From contig CAIOOA010000185.1 in NCBI GenBank assembly GCA_903859815.1, positions 1 through 64,000 of the forward strand: 64,000 nucleotides of DNA, given 5' to 3'. The position numbers were made by a program, and so were the translations under genes. Positions 1-9,539 of the stretch are shown here, one piece after another. Numbering within the stretch: the stretch's first letter is position 1; every line of letters starts with the position of its first letter. Source of the stretch: an uncultured Methylococcaceae bacterium (lineage in GTDB: Bacteria; Pseudomonadota; Gammaproteobacteria; Methylococcales; Methylococcaceae). The notes under the pieces were generated by a model. It did no database searches and was not told the origin of the DNA. It saw only the letters and a list, made by a program, of their open reading frames with translations.

Positions 1-306
1 CCGTCCCGATGTGGAAACTGCCGACTGGAGAGCCGTGTGCGGGAGAATCGCCAGCACGGTTCGGAGGGAGGGGAGGCGTGAGCCTTCCCTACCCCTATCG
101 GCTGTTGTCAAAGCAAGCTTTGACGCTCCGGCTGTTGTCAAAGCAAGCTTTGACGCTCCAACATCTGTCAAACCAAGCCCTTCGGCTTCGCTCAGGACAG
201 GCTTTGAGATTCTAGGTGTTTTTCGCTCAGCATAGCAATAAAAAAACCCGCAAAGCTTTTGGCTCGCGGGTTTTAGAATGTCTTGGTGCAGCTAGGAATG
301 CTTATT
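1..306. repeat. Gene-free spacer with two palindromic repeats and a REP-like piece
   Basis: No credible gene is visible here. Two copies of the window's commonest palindromic repeat (arms GTCAAAGC and GCTTTGAC around AA, followed by GCTCC) lie at about 107-129 and 137-159, with a 30-base period. A third, degenerate start follows at about 167. Bases 173-204 hold a different dispersed sequence (CCTTCGGCTTCGCTCAGGAC), which recurs in inverted orientation near 24220. Open frames across this stretch are translations of the repeats and lack a plausible start. Confidence 0.7.
239..275 (-). terminator. Rho-independent terminator of tRNA-Leu
   Basis: Read on the minus strand, an AACCCGC / GCGGGTT stem is closed by a loop rich in A and followed by a run of seven T. 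It lies about 30 bases past the tRNA-Leu 3' end. This is a standard intrinsic terminator. Confidence 0.75.
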
Positions 307-391
307 TGGTGCCGAGGAGAGGACTTGAACCTCCACGAGTCGCCTCACATGTACCTGAAACATGCGTGTCTACCAATTTCACCACCTCGGC
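307..391 (-). tRNA. tRNA-Leu (anticodon CAG)
   Basis: The minus strand reads a complete class II tRNA of 85 bases. The acceptor stem GCCGAGG pairs with CCTCGGC, followed by discriminator A and an encoded CCA. The anticodon stem CATGT/ACATG encloses the loop TTCAGGT, giving anticodon CAG (reads CUG). A short variable arm and the T-arm GGTTCAAGTCC are visible. It stands alone, with its own terminator downstream. Confidence 0.96.
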
Positions 392-643
392 TAAGGGATG
401 TTGCATTGCTGCTTGGTTTAGACAGGCATTATGAAGTCTGGGCGAATGGAAGTCAACTGCCTAAACCTATTTTCCAGCAAATTCCAGGTAACTTTGCTGA
501 AGGGCATCCTTGTTCCGTTTTACTTTCTAACGTGGCGGAGCGTTAGAGCTTTTGTCAAAATAATGTGAATTGCTGGCCAAGTCTTCGTCGGGTTTGACAT
601 GCCGATAGCTGATGAAGACTTGTTTCATTTGGGAGGGCGATGC

Positions 644-1363
644 TTAATAGGCTTTGGGTTTGAAATTCGCCGGCACGTCCAATTCAAACACTTCGTCGTG
701 GATACGAGCGACATAAAAGCCAGCTTTCAATATCCGCTCCCTCAATTCCTCGGACAAATCAACCGCCGCCAAGATGCCATAAACAGCTTTGTCTTTATGC
801 TCGGGGAAAAACCGGCGGAAGCGTTCCAGAATGGAGCGCAATTGGTTGATGGCTTCTTCCCGCACATGGCTTTTCACTTCCACGACATAGGCTTCGTTGA
901 CTTCGCTATTGGCATAGGCCAGCACGTCGATTTCCATATTCTCGCCTTGTTTCTTCACGCGGACACTGGGGCTGATGACTTCCATGCCGAAGCGCTCGGA
1001 CAATATCTTGGTCATGGAAGGGAGGGCTAAACCTTCGGTGAAGCTGCCAAACTTCTTGCCCAAGCCGCCGATTTGTTTGCCCAGTTCGACGATTTCTTGG
1101 GAGGTTTTGTTTATTACCTGGTCGGTTTCTTTAAACCGCTGGTCAGTTTCCTTAAACCGCTGTGCGGTTTCCTTAAACCGCTGGGCGGTTTCCTTAAACC
1201 GCTGGGCGGTTTCCTTCATTTGCAGATCGGTTTCCTGCATTTTTAGTTCGGTTTCCTTCGATCTGCGGTCGTTTTCTTGGATCATTTTGTCCAGTTGCCT
1301 ATCGGTATCTTGTTGCGCGACAGCCAGACTTGCCACTAATGCCTTTAATTCTTCATCGGTCAT
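644..1363 (-). CDS. DUF3782-like coiled-coil protein with PD-(D/E)XK-like C-terminal domain
   Basis: The protein has 239 residues. The first 45 or so residues are charged and helical. Then comes a run of near-identical 7-residue units (QRFKETA/QRFKETD), encoded by 21-base tandem repeats at about 1130-1215, which should form a coiled coil. The C-terminal ~130 residues contain MEIDVLAYA and AYVVEVKSH, the D...E-x-K pattern of restriction-endonuclease-fold domains in DUF3782-type proteins. I chose the ATG at 1363, which has AAGGTG upstream. The frame stays open for 71 more codons, but these translate the palindromic repeats (VKASFDAP-like), so they are not part of the gene. The function is not known. 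The count of 7-residue units could vary between strains. Confidence 0.75.
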   Translation of the reverse strand: MTDEELKALVASLAVAQQDTDRQLDKMIQENDRRSKETELKMQETDLQMKETAQRFKETAQRFKETAQRFKETDQRFKETDQVINKTSQEIVELGKQIGGLGKKFGSFTEGLALPSMTKILSERFGMEVISPSVRVKKQGENMEIDVLAYANSEVNEAYVVEVKSHVREEAINQLRSILERFRRFFPEHKDKAVYGILAAVDLSEELRERILKAGFYVARIHDEVFELDVPANFKPKAY

Positions 1364-1427
1364 GACATTCACCTTATTCACTGATATTACGTTCGGACGC
1401 AAATATTGTTTATTTTCTAATATGACA

Positions 1428-1571
1428 GGAGCGTCAAAGCTTGCTTTGAGAAGTGTGACAGGAACGTCAAAGCTTGCTTTGACAAGAGAAATAGTAATAA
1501 TAAGTTTGCTTCGCCTGTCAAAGCAAGCTTTGACGCTCCAACCCTGGGCCAAAGCAAGCTTTGACGCTCCA
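1428..1571. repeat. Cluster of four palindromic repeats
   Basis: There are two copies in one orientation (about 1428-1450 and 1461-1483) and two in the other (about 1517-1539 and 1549-1571) of the GTCAAAGC/GCTTTGAC palindrome with its GGAGCG-type edge. They sit directly upstream of the DUF3782-like gene and would form hairpins in a transcript. The remainder of the gap between that gene and rpsT holds no gene. Confidence 0.85.
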
Positions 1572-1740
1572 AACATTATTAAGGAAGGGAGAAGTTTGGA
1601 TAGCGAGGCAGCGAAAACATAACCGCTTATCAGTGGCGATCATTCCCGGCAATTGATTTTAAGACAGCGCATTTTGCGCAAACAGACGCCTATCCCTGAC
1701 TAATAGTTTAATGGGGTGACAAGAACCCGTATAATGGAAT

Positions 1741-1770
1741 GCCAGCGGTGTGGGCAATACCCCCGCTGGC
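1741..1770 (-). terminator. Stem-loop downstream of rpsT
   Basis: GCCAGCGG and CCGCTGGC form an 8-base-pair stem beginning about 13 bases past the rpsT stop codon. No T-run follows in the rpsT direction, so it may be a weak terminator or a 3'-end protecting hairpin. Confidence 0.45.
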
Positions 1771-1782
1771 ACAAAGCTTGGA

Positions 1783-2058
1783 TCAAGCCGTCTTTAAACT
1801 CAACGCCTTGACGCGAGCGCTCAAGCGGCTTTTGCTGCGAGCGGCTTTGTTCCTATGGATCAGACCCTTGCCAACGGAAGAGTCAATCACCGGGGTTGCT
1901 TCGCGGAAAGCCGCTTGGGCCTTCTCAGCATCGCCCGTGGCAACGGCCAGCAGAACTTTCTTGATGTAGGTGCGCAGCCTACTCCGGGCCGCAGCATTCT
2001 GAAGGCGGTTCTTTTCCGAAGTGCGAGCGCGTTTTTTCGCGGATTTAATATTAGCCAA
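1783..2058 (-). CDS. rpsT: 30S ribosomal protein S20
   Basis: The protein has 91 residues (about 87 in E. coli). It begins ANIKSAKKRARTSEKNR after the initiator and ends with basic helices, as S20 does. S20 binds 16S rRNA early in small-subunit assembly. The start is the TTG at 2058: family alignment demands the first residue here, and no ATG is close. E. coli rpsT also starts at UUG, a feature linked to its translational autoregulation. A GGGG stretch lies about 9 bases upstream. The gene is monocistronic and divergent from murJ. Confidence 0.95.
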   Translation of the reverse strand: MANIKSAKKRARTSEKNRLQNAAARSRLRTYIKKVLLAVATGDAEKAQAAFREATPVIDSSVGKGLIHRNKAARSKSRLSARVKALSLKTA

Positions 2059-2209
2059 GGTAAAGCCCCAAACGTGGATGCGGATTAAAAGAGTGGCATT
2101 TTCCCCCATGCGGTAGCCCAATGTCAATATCCTTGTTGAAAATGCTAGGCGCGGCCTTCATGAAAACTTATACTACGCTCTTTTTTGTCAAGCTTGAAGG
2201 GGAACGAAT

Positions 2210-3766
2210 CTGAGCGGACAGTTAATCAAATCGACCGCCATGGTGGGCGTGATGACGCTGATTTCAAGGATACTGGGCTTTATCCGCGATATGGTCATCG
2301 CCCGCTATTTTGGCGCGGACGCAGCCACCGATGCGTTTTTTGTGGCATTCAGGATTCCGAATTTTTTGCGTAGATTGTTCGCGGAAGGCTCGTTTGCGCA
2401 AGCGTTTGTGCCGATGTTGTCGGATTATCGTGAGAACAGCAACCGAGAGGGTTTGCAATCGTTTTTGGATCGGGCATCGGGTTCGCTGGCTTTGATTGTA
2501 TTGCTGGCTTCATTGGTCGGGGTAATCGCCTCACCCGTGTTGATCTTGATCTTCGCCCCCGGCTTTTGGAGCCAAGCAGGACAATTCGACTTAAGCAGCG
2601 CCATGTTGCGGATTACCTTTCCGTACCTGTTTTTTGTGACGATGACTGCTTTCGCCGGCGGCATATTGAATGCCCATGGGCGATTTGCCATTCCTGCCCT
2701 CACACCGGCCTTATTGAATGTGGTCATGATTGCCGCAGCCCTGTGGCTGGCCCCGCAAATGGAAGTGCCGGTCATGGCCTTGGCGTGGGGGGTCTTGTTG
2801 GCAGGCTTTGCCCAATTGTCCTTGCAAGTCCCCGCGTTGATGGCAGCGGGCTTGTTGCCTAGGCCAAGGCTTGCCTTAGCCGATGCCGATGTGCGCCGCT
2901 TGCTGAAACGCATGGCCCCGGCTATTTTTGGCGTGTCCGTGACGCAGGTGAATCTGTTGGTGGACACCTTGATTGCCTCATTCCTAATGAGCGGAAGCGT
3001 TTCTTGGCTGTATTATTCCGACCGCTTAGTGGAGTTCCCACTGGGTGTGTTCGGAGTCGCCATGGGGACGGCGATATTGCCGCATTTGGCGAAAAGCCAT
3101 GCCAAACAGGATACTAGCGGATTCTCCCATGCGATGGATTGGGGCTTGCGCTGGGTGTTGTTGATCGGGCTACCCGCCACCGTCGGTTTGATGGTGTTGG
3201 CGGAACCTTTGATGTCCACATTATTTCAATATGACCAATTCGGTTCCCGCGATGTGGTGATGGCGGGTCGCAGCTTGTTGACTTATTCAACTGGCTTAGT
3301 CGGCTTTATCGCCGTGAAAATATTGGCATCCGGCTTCAATGCCCGTCACGATTTAACCACACCGGTTCGCCACGGGGTTTATTCTATGATCGCCAATCTC
3401 GTGTTTTGCCTGATACTGGTTTACCCCATGGCAAAAATGGAACTGGGACATGCCGCGCTGGCATTGTCCACGGCCTTGGCCGCTTTATTCAACGCGCTGT
3501 TGTTGCTGCTAAAACTCCTTAAAGATGGCGTTTTTATGCCGAAGCAGGGTTGGTTTGCCTTTCTGGCAAGGCTACTAATAGCTAACTTGGGCTTGGGCTT
3601 ATTGCTTGCCTATTTCACGGCGGATTTGCCTTGGCAAGATTGGACCGCCCATGCCAGAGTTGCCAGACTCATGCTGTGGATTGCCATTGGCGGCTTAGGC
3701 TATTTCGCAACGCTGGGCATTTGCGGCTTGCGCCCTGCCCATCTGATGCTGAAGGAGGGTGCTTAA
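2210..3766 (+). CDS. murJ: Lipid II flippase MurJ
   Basis: This is a multi-spanning inner-membrane protein of 518 residues, from the MOP exporter superfamily. It moves lipid-linked peptidoglycan precursors across the membrane. The family N-terminus is clear: STAMVGVMTLISRILGF, then RDMVIARYFGA and FRIPNFLRRLFAEG, followed by about 13 hydrophobic segments. The first ATG (2240) would cut off the conserved QLIKSTA segment. In-frame codons upstream encode SGQLIKSTA after a CTG at 2210, which has an excellent ribosome-binding site (GAAGGGGA) about 7 bases upstream, so CTG is the probable start. ribF follows 2 bases after the stop, which suggests co-transcription. Confidence 0.93.
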   Translation: MSGQLIKSTAMVGVMTLISRILGFIRDMVIARYFGADAATDAFFVAFRIPNFLRRLFAEGSFAQAFVPMLSDYRENSNREGLQSFLDRASGSLALIVLLASLVGVIASPVLILIFAPGFWSQAGQFDLSSAMLRITFPYLFFVTMTAFAGGILNAHGRFAIPALTPALLNVVMIAAALWLAPQMEVPVMALAWGVLLAGFAQLSLQVPALMAAGLLPRPRLALADADVRRLLKRMAPAIFGVSVTQVNLLVDTLIASFLMSGSVSWLYYSDRLVEFPLGVFGVAMGTAILPHLAKSHAKQDTSGFSHAMDWGLRWVLLIGLPATVGLMVLAEPLMSTLFQYDQFGSRDVVMAGRSLLTYSTGLVGFIAVKILASGFNARHDLTTPVRHGVYSMIANLVFCLILVYPMAKMELGHAALALSTALAALFNALLLLLKLLKDGVFMPKQGWFAFLARLLIANLGLGLLLAYFTADLPWQDWTAHARVARLMLWIAIGGLGYFATLGICGLRPAHLMLKEGA

Positions 3767-3768
3767 CC

Positions 3769-4707
3769 ATGTTTTTAGCTCGGGGATTAAGTCGGCTGCC
3801 TGTTCAAGAATCCGGCTATGCGGCAACCATAGGCAATTTTGACGGGGTTCACATCGGGCATAAAGCGGTTATTGAGTCTTTGGCAGATCAAGGCCAGCGC
3901 CTAGGCTTGCCGACCTTGGTGATATTGTTTGAACCCCAACCTAGGGAATATTTTGACCCAGACCATTCGCCGCCAAGATTATCCCGTTTTCGGGAAAAAC
4001 TCACCCAACTGAGTCATTTGCCAGTGGACGGTGTGTTAGCCTTGCATTTCGACCGGCAACTGGCAGAACATACACCTGAACAATTCATCCAATCCGTTCT
4101 GGTTGACGCGCTGCATGTCAAATATCTAGTCGTCGGTGACGACTTCCGCTTTGGCAGGAACCGACGCGGCAATTTTGCCCTGTTGCAGAAGGCGGGTGCG
4201 TTTCACGGCTTCGCCGTGGCCGACACCGGGTCGGTGGTGAAAGCCGGCATCCGAGTCAGCAGCACCATCATCCGACATGCCTTGACCTCCGGGAATATGA
4301 TCGAAGCTGCCCAATATCTCGGCAGGGCTTATTCGATCATGGGTCGGGTATGCCAAGGGGCCAAGCTAGGCCGCCAGTTGGGTTTTCCCACCGCAAACAT
4401 TGCCCTCATGCGCAAAAAGTCTCCATTACATGGCGTGTTTGCCGTTACAATGGACGGTGTAAACGGACGTACTTTGCAAGGTGTGGCGAATGTTGGCTCT
4501 CGCCCCACGGTTGACGGTCGCAGCACCATGCAATTGGAGACTCATTTATTCGATTTCGACGGGGACATTTATGGACGGCTCGTCGAAGTGCATTTTCATC
4601 ACAAACTGCGTGAAGAGCTTCGTTTTCGTGACGTTGAGGCTTTGCGTAAACAAATTGAACGAGATGCCAGCCAAGCGCGGGCCTATTTTGCCAACCGCTA
4701 TTGTTAA
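3769..4707 (+). CDS. ribF: Bifunctional riboflavin kinase / FAD synthetase RibF
   Basis: The protein has 312 residues and makes FMN from riboflavin and ATP, then FAD from FMN. The N-terminal adenylyltransferase part has [12 protein letters not shown] (nucleotide-binding HxGH motif) and [14 protein letters not shown]. The C-terminal flavokinase part has [20 protein letters not shown] and [11 protein letters not shown]. The ATG at 3769 has GGAGGG upstream, at the end of murJ. The order murJ-ribF-ileS-lspA is conserved in many gammaproteobacteria. Confidence 0.96.
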   Translation: MFLARGLSRLPVQESGYAATIGNFDGVHIGHKAVIESLADQGQRLGLPTLVILFEPQPREYFDPDHSPPRLSRFREKLTQLSHLPVDGVLALHFDRQLAEHTPEQFIQSVLVDALHVKYLVVGDDFRFGRNRRGNFALLQKAGAFHGFAVADTGSVVKAGIRVSSTIIRHALTSGNMIEAAQYLGRAYSIMGRVCQGAKLGRQLGFPTANIALMRKKSPLHGVFAVTMDGVNGRTLQGVANVGSRPTVDGRSTMQLETHLFDFDGDIYGRLVEVHFHHKLREELRFRDVEALRKQIERDASQARAYFANRYC

Positions 4708-4733
4708 GTTTTCAGCATTACATACCTAAAACT

Positions 4734-7553
4734 ATGGACTACAAAGCCACGCTCAATCTTCCAACCACCGATTTCCCCATGAAAGGCAATTTGTCCCAGC
4801 GCGAGCCAGAACAGATCAAGGCTTGGAAGGAAAAAGCGCTGTACCGGAAAATTCGGGAGGCTTGCCAAGGCCGTCCGCGTTTCATACTGCATGATGGCCC
4901 CCCCTATGCCAATGGCGAAATTCATATCGGCCACGCGGTGAATAAAGTGCTTAAGGACATTATCGTCAAAAGCAAAGGACTTTCGGGTTTCGATGCGCCT
5001 TATGTGCCGGGTTGGGATTGCCACGGTTTGCCGATTGAGCTAATGGTGGAAAAAAAGATGGGGAAGGCGGGGGTGCAAGTCGATCCGACCGATTTCCGCC
5101 GTGCTTGCCGTCAATACGCCACCGAACAAGTGGATGTGCAACGTAACGAATTCATTCGCTTGGGTGTCTTTGGCGATTGGGAAAACCCATACCTGACCAT
5201 GAACTTCAAGTTTGAGGCCGATATTATCCGGGCCTTGGGTAAAATCTGCGCCAACGGTCATTTGACCAAAGGGGCCAAGCCCGTCCATTGGTGTACAGAT
5301 TGTGGCTCTGCCTTGGCCGAGGCCGAGGTGGAATATGAAAACAAACGCTCGCTGGCGATTGACGTGCGTTTTCGGGTCGTGAACGAAACAGAGGCATTAA
5401 AACGTTGCCATACGGCTGAAGGCTGTCTCGGTTCCGGTCCTTTATCCGTGGTGATTTGGACAACGACCCCTTGGACCTTGCCTGCCAACCAAGCCGTGGC
5501 CTTGAACCCAGAATTGGATTATGCCGTGGTGCAATTGGAAGAGGCGGGTGAACGGCTGATTCTTGCCGAAGCCTTGATGAAGGATACTTTGCTTCGGGTT
5601 GGCGCTGAAAATTACCGCGTGGTCGCCTATTGCAAAGGTTCGGCTTTGGAAGGCTTATGGCTGCGGCATCCCTTTTTGTCTCGCGAAGTGCCCATCATCT
5701 TGGGTGACCATGTCACCCTTGATGCCGGTACTGGCGCAGTCCACACCGCCCCCGGTCACGGCCAGGAAGACTATGTGGTTGGTTTGAAATATGATTTGAA
5801 GGTGGACAATCCAGTTGGTGATGATGGCGTGTTCCTGCCCGGCACCCAATACTTTGCCGGTCAGCATGTCATGACGGCCAACCCCCAAGTCGTGGAGGTG
5901 CTAAAAGACCATGGCACACTGCTGCATGTCACTAGCATTGAACATAGCTATCCGCATTGCTGGCGGCATAAAACCCCGGTGATTTTCCGTGCCACCCCGC
6001 AATGGTTCATCAGCATGGACAAAGCTGGCTTGCGGGCCAAAACTCTAGCTGAAATCAAACAAGTGCAATGGATTCCCGATTGGGGGCAAGCCCGCATCGA
6101 AGGCATGGTGGATAATCGCCCCGATTGGTGTGTATCCCGTCAACGCAACTGGGGTGTGCCGATTGCTTTGTTTGTCCACAAACAGACTGGCGAAATCCAT
6201 CCCGACACGTTGAATTTGATCGAACAAGTTGCCCTTCGCGTGGAACAACAAGGCATTGATGCTTGGTTTGGCCTAGACGCGAAGGAGTTGTTAGGTTCCG
6301 ATGCCGAGCATTACAGCAAGATGAGTGACACCTTGGATGTGTGGTTCGATTCCGGCGTGACTCATGCCTGCGTATTGAATCGGCGCGAGGATCAACAATT
6401 CCCCGCCGACCTGTATTTGGAAGGCTCTGACCAGCATCGTGGGTGGTTCCAGTCATCTCTGTTGTCTTCGGTCGCGATGAATGGGGTTGCACCCTATCGG
6501 CAAGTCTTGACCCATGGCTTCACCGTGGATGCCCAAGGCAAGAAAATGTCCAAGTCCAAGGGCAATGTCGTCGCACCACAGAAAGTGGTCAAGAATTTGG
6601 GCGCGGATGTGTTGCGCCTTTGGGTGGCTGCAACCGATTACCGGGCGGAAATGTCCGTTTCCGATGAAATCCTCAAGCGCACTTCCGATGTATACCGCCG
6701 CTTGCGCAACACGGCTCGTTATTTGTTGGCTAATCTTAACGGTTTCGATCCTACACAAGACATTGTTGCACCTGAGCGAATGTTGCCGCTAGACCGTTGG
6801 GCCGTGGATAAGGCTTGGCAGTTGCAACAAGAGGTTGTGAATGCTTACGAGACCTACCAATTCCATTTGGTCTACCAAAAAGTCCATCATTTCTGCTCGG
6901 TGGACTTGGGCAGCTTTTACTTGGATGTCACCAAGGATCGCCAATACACCTCCAAGGCCGATAGTTTGGCAAGACGTTCGGCGCAAACCGCCATGTACCA
7001 TATTGCCGAAGCCTTGGCGCGTTGGTTGGCTCCCATCTTGAGTTTCACCAGTGATGAAATCTGGCGCTTCCTGCCCGGTGAAAGGCCGGAGTCGGTGTTT
7101 TTGTCAACTTGGTATGAGTGCTTATATCCGCTAGACGAAAGCAGCACGATGAATCGCGAATTCTGGGATTTTGCCCTGCTGGTCCGCGAAGCGGTCAGCA
7201 AGGAATTGGAAGTGCTGCGCATCCGTAACGAAATCGGATCTTCGCTGGATGCAGAAGTTGAGCTGTATTGCTCGCCGTCGGTGTTGGCCCGCTTGTCGGC
7301 GTTGGAAGATGAGTTGCGCTTTGTCTTCATCACTTCCTATGCGACGGTGTTGCCCGAAGTTGCCGAACATGGCGATAAGCTCCCCACTGAAGTCGATGGC
7401 TTGGAATTGCGGCTACGGGCCAGCGACAAACCCAAGTGCGTCCGCTGTTGGCATCACCGGCACGATGTGGGCACTCACGCCGATCATCCAGAGCTATGTG
7501 GGCGCTGTGTCGAAAACGTTGATGGTCCCGGTGAGTCCCGGTCATACGCTTGA
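4734..7553 (+). CDS. ileS: Isoleucyl-tRNA synthetase
   Basis: This class I aminoacyl-tRNA synthetase has 939 residues and charges tRNA-Ile. The HIGH motif is in [16 protein letters not shown] and the KMSKS motif in [10 protein letters not shown]. The editing (CP1) domain lies between them, with [12 protein letters not shown] and [16 protein letters not shown]-terminal zinc-binding part has CVRCWHH and CGRCV. The start at 4734 matches the family N-terminus ([10 protein letters not shown]). The ribosome-binding site is weak, so translation may be coupled to ribF, whose stop lies 26 bases upstream. Confidence 0.98.
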   Translation: MDYKATLNLPTTDFPMKGNLSQREPEQIKAWKEKALYRKIREACQGRPRFILHDGPPYANGEIHIGHAVNKVLKDIIVKSKGLSGFDAPYVPGWDCHGLPIELMVEKKMGKAGVQVDPTDFRRACRQYATEQVDVQRNEFIRLGVFGDWENPYLTMNFKFEADIIRALGKICANGHLTKGAKPVHWCTDCGSALAEAEVEYENKRSLAIDVRFRVVNETEALKRCHTAEGCLGSGPLSVVIWTTTPWTLPANQAVALNPELDYAVVQLEEAGERLILAEALMKDTLLRVGAENYRVVAYCKGSALEGLWLRHPFLSREVPIILGDHVTLDAGTGAVHTAPGHGQEDYVVGLKYDLKVDNPVGDDGVFLPGTQYFAGQHVMTANPQVVEVLKDHGTLLHVTSIEHSYPHCWRHKTPVIFRATPQWFISMDKAGLRAKTLAEIKQVQWIPDWGQARIEGMVDNRPDWCVSRQRNWGVPIALFVHKQTGEIHPDTLNLIEQVALRVEQQGIDAWFGLDAKELLGSDAEHYSKMSDTLDVWFDSGVTHACVLNRREDQQFPADLYLEGSDQHRGWFQSSLLSSVAMNGVAPYRQVLTHGFTVDAQGKKMSKSKGNVVAPQKVVKNLGADVLRLWVAATDYRAEMSVSDEILKRTSDVYRRLRNTARYLLANLNGFDPTQDIVAPERMLPLDRWAVDKAWQLQQEVVNAYETYQFHLVYQKVHHFCSVDLGSFYLDVTKDRQYTSKADSLARRSAQTAMYHIAEALARWLAPILSFTSDEIWRFLPGERPESVFLSTWYECLYPLDESSTMNREFWDFALLVREAVSKELEVLRIRNEIGSSLDAEVELYCSPSVLARLSALEDELRFVFITSYATVLPEVAEHGDKLPTEVDGLELRLRASDKPKCVRCWHHRHDVGTHADHPELCGRCVENVDGPGESRSYA

Positions 7554-7563
7554 GGATTGAACC

Positions 7564-8034
7564 ATGTTGAAATGGCTTTGGCTGACGGCGCTGGTCATTG
7601 TGTTGGATCAAGCCAGTAAGTTAATGGTCGACCATGCAATGGCTTTGTACGAAAGCGTTCCGTTGATCCCCTTTTTCCAATTGACCTATGTGCGTAACAC
7701 CGGCGCGGCCTTTAGCTTCTTGGCCCAAGCCGGAGGCTGGCAGCGCTGGTTTTTCATTGCGTTATCCCTGTCCGCCAGCATTGCCATTGCTTATTGGCTA
7801 AAAAACATGCCCAAAGACCGGCATTGGGAAGCCGCTGCTTGGGCCTTGGTGTTAGGCGGCGCTTTGGGCAATTTGATAGACCGCATCAGCTACGGCTATG
7901 TGATCGATTTTCTCGATGCTTATTATCAACAATGGCATTTCCCGGCATTCAACGTGGCCGATTCCGCCATCACCGTAGGTGTAATTATGTTGCTGCTGGA
8001 TGTGGTGTTGGCGTCCCGACGCACCCAACCGTAG
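7564..8034 (+). CDS. lspA: Lipoprotein signal peptidase (signal peptidase II)
   Basis: This inner-membrane aspartyl protease of 156 residues cleaves prolipoproteins before the lipidated cysteine. Four hydrophobic segments are visible. The conserved blocks VRNTGAAFSFL, GALGNLIDRI and FNVADSAI contain the two catalytic aspartates (NLIDR and NVADS). It lies 10 bases after ileS, closing the murJ-ribF-ileS-lspA cluster. Lgt, the preceding enzyme of lipoprotein maturation, is encoded at 45.9 kb. Confidence 0.97.
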   Translation: MLKWLWLTALVIVLDQASKLMVDHAMALYESVPLIPFFQLTYVRNTGAAFSFLAQAGGWQRWFFIALSLSASIAIAYWLKNMPKDRHWEAAAWALVLGGALGNLIDRISYGYVIDFLDAYYQQWHFPAFNVADSAITVGVIMLLLDVVLASRRTQP

Positions 8035-8063
8035 GGGAATTAGGTACGTTTAAAATTGATACA

Positions 8064-8119
8064 GGAGTGCAAGGCTTGCCTTGCGATGGCATGTTCAGGC
8101 AAGGCAAGCCTTGCACTCC
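8064..8119. repeat. Inverted pair of GCAAGGC-type palindromic repeats
   Basis: One element (GGAGTGCAAGGCTTGCCTTG) is followed after a 14-base spacer by its inverted copy ending GCACTCC. Each element is itself palindromic, and the pair could fold into one long hairpin. It lies between lspA and ampD, whose 3' ends converge, and so may act as a two-way terminator. Confidence 0.8.
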
Positions 8120-8157
8120 CCCGATTGTTTGTGTGTATCACTATCCCGCTCGCAAAT

Positions 8158-8712
8158 TCATTGGTCAAGCAGCTTAAACAAACGCTCCCAATGGAAAGAC
8201 GGGCCGGGGTCGGTCTTCCGCCCTGGGGCAATATCACTGTGTCCGGCGATGGTTTCACGTGATAATCTTGGGTAATGGGCCAGTAGTGCTAGGATCACAT
8301 TGGCCAAGCGCTGATATTGGGCATCGGTGTATTCCACAGCTTCAGTGCCTTCCAATTCAATGCCTATGGAAAAATCATTGCAAGCTTCGCGTCCGCAAAA
8401 ATTGGACACTCCCGCATGAAAAGCCCGTAAGTGAAATGGCACGTACTGGGTGACAGTGCCATTGCGGTGAATGAGTACATGGGCAGCCACCCGTAGATGG
8501 TGGATACCCTCGAAATAAGGATGAGTGTCTTGAGGTAGGGTATTGGTGAACAAGCGGTCAATCCAGCCACCCCCAAACTCTCCGGGCGGCAGACTGATAC
8601 AATGGACAACAATCAATGAAATATCGGCATCATCGGGTCTTTCGTTGCAATTGGGTGAGGGGATTATCCTCTCGGCATCTTCCAGCCACCCATTGGAAAT
8701 GTTTACAATCAT
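8158..8712 (-). CDS. ampD: 1,6-anhydro-N-acetylmuramyl-L-alanine amidase AmpD
   Basis: This cytoplasmic zinc amidase of 184 residues strips stem peptides from anhydromuropeptides during cell-wall recycling. Family motifs are VVHCISLPPGEFGG (first zinc histidine), HLRVAAHVLIHRNG, RAFHAGVS, NDFSIGIELEGT (catalytic glutamate region) and AGHSDIAPGRKTDPG (last ligands). There is no signal peptide, which separates it from periplasmic AmiD. AmpD loss often raises AmpC beta-lactamase in other bacteria. No ampE is adjacent. Confidence 0.95.
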   Translation of the reverse strand: MIVNISNGWLEDAERIIPSPNCNERPDDADISLIVVHCISLPPGEFGGGWIDRLFTNTLPQDTHPYFEGIHHLRVAAHVLIHRNGTVTQYVPFHLRAFHAGVSNFCGREACNDFSIGIELEGTEAVEYTDAQYQRLANVILALLAHYPRLSRETIAGHSDIAPGRKTDPGPSFHWERLFKLLDQ

Positions 8713-8856
8713 GTCTTAGCAGCAGTTAATGTGTCAAATGAATAGGATAACAAATGGCCCGTCCCAATGGCCGGGAAATTTAATGCAGGAACGGTTGAAC
8801 CTAGTTTTTCGCTGAGTGGAAGCTTAAGCGAACCGACTACAACATCGGAACATAAA

Positions 8857-9096
8857 ATGACGGTAAGAGTACGCTATTTCGCCAGTTTGCGAGAAAAAAT
8901 GGGCCGCATCGATGACACCTTGGTCTATGAAAATATTGCCACGGTAGATGACGTTTGGAGGGCAGTCAGTAGTGGGCGTCCCATCCCTGACCAACTGCTA
9001 TGCGCGGTCAATATGGAATATGCCGATCCACAATCCCTCGTCAATGATGGCGATGAAGTGGCCTTTTTCCCACCCGTGACCGGAGGTTCAGGATGA
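8857..9096 (+). CDS. moaD: Molybdopterin synthase small subunit MoaD
   Basis: This ubiquitin-like sulfur carrier has 79 residues. As a C-terminal thiocarboxylate it donates sulfur to precursor Z in molybdopterin synthesis. The fold signature VRYFASLREKMG and the C-terminal DEVAFFPPVTGG are clear. The start at 8857 matches the family; an upstream in-frame ATG at 8767 would add 30 unrelated residues. The stop overlaps the moaE start (ATGA). The sequence does not end at GG: two codons, Ser-Gly, follow before the stop. Canonical MoaD must end in GG for adenylation, so this needs checking. Confidence 0.9.
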   Translation: MTVRVRYFASLREKMGRIDDTLVYENIATVDDVWRAVSSGRPIPDQLLCAVNMEYADPQSLVNDGDEVAFFPPVTGGSG

Positions 9097-9530
9097 CAGT
9101 GACAGTTTGTCATATCCCTTTCTCGCCTTATGCCGAAGTGGAAGCTTATCAACAGTTAATGGGCGATGAAGTGAGGCGTTTTGGAGCAACGGCTATCTTT
9201 GTCGGCACGATGCGTGACCTCAACCTAGGTGATGAGGTGACTCACATGGTCTTGGAGCATTACCCCGGCATGACCGAGCGTCAATTGGAACAAATCGTCG
9301 CCGAAGCCCAAGCCCGTTGGAATTTGCTGGATGTGTTGGTGATTCACCGCGTGGGTGAAATTACGCCCGGAGACAGCATTGTCCTTGTCGCCGTGTGGAC
9401 CCTGCATCGAGGTGAAGCCTTTGAAGCTTGCCGGCATATCATCGAAGCCCTCAAACACAACGCCCCGTTTTGGAAAAAAGAAACCGTCAGGGACGGCGAG
9501 CGGTGGGTGGAAAGTAATACCAAGGGGTAG
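9093..9530 (+). CDS. moaE: Molybdopterin synthase catalytic subunit MoaE
   Basis: The protein has 145 residues. It forms the MoaE2-MoaD2 complex that inserts the dithiolene sulfurs into cyclic pyranopterin monophosphate. Family blocks GATAIFVGTMRD, LEHYPGMTERQL, VIHRVGEITPGD and HNAPFWKKE are present; the last contains the catalytic lysines. It is translationally coupled to moaD by an ATGA overlap. moaA, moaB and moaC are not in this window. Confidence 0.96.
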   Translation: MTVTVCHIPFSPYAEVEAYQQLMGDEVRRFGATAIFVGTMRDLNLGDEVTHMVLEHYPGMTERQLEQIVAEAQARWNLLDVLVIHRVGEITPGDSIVLVAVWTLHRGEAFEACRHIIEALKHNAPFWKKETVRDGERWVESNTKG

Positions 9531-9539
9531 ACATAGGCC

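Noticed and set aside
1364-1576. N-terminal extension of the DUF3782-like protein to 310 residues
   Set aside because: The extra 71 codons translate palindromic repeats, and a better start with a ribosome-binding site exists at 1363.
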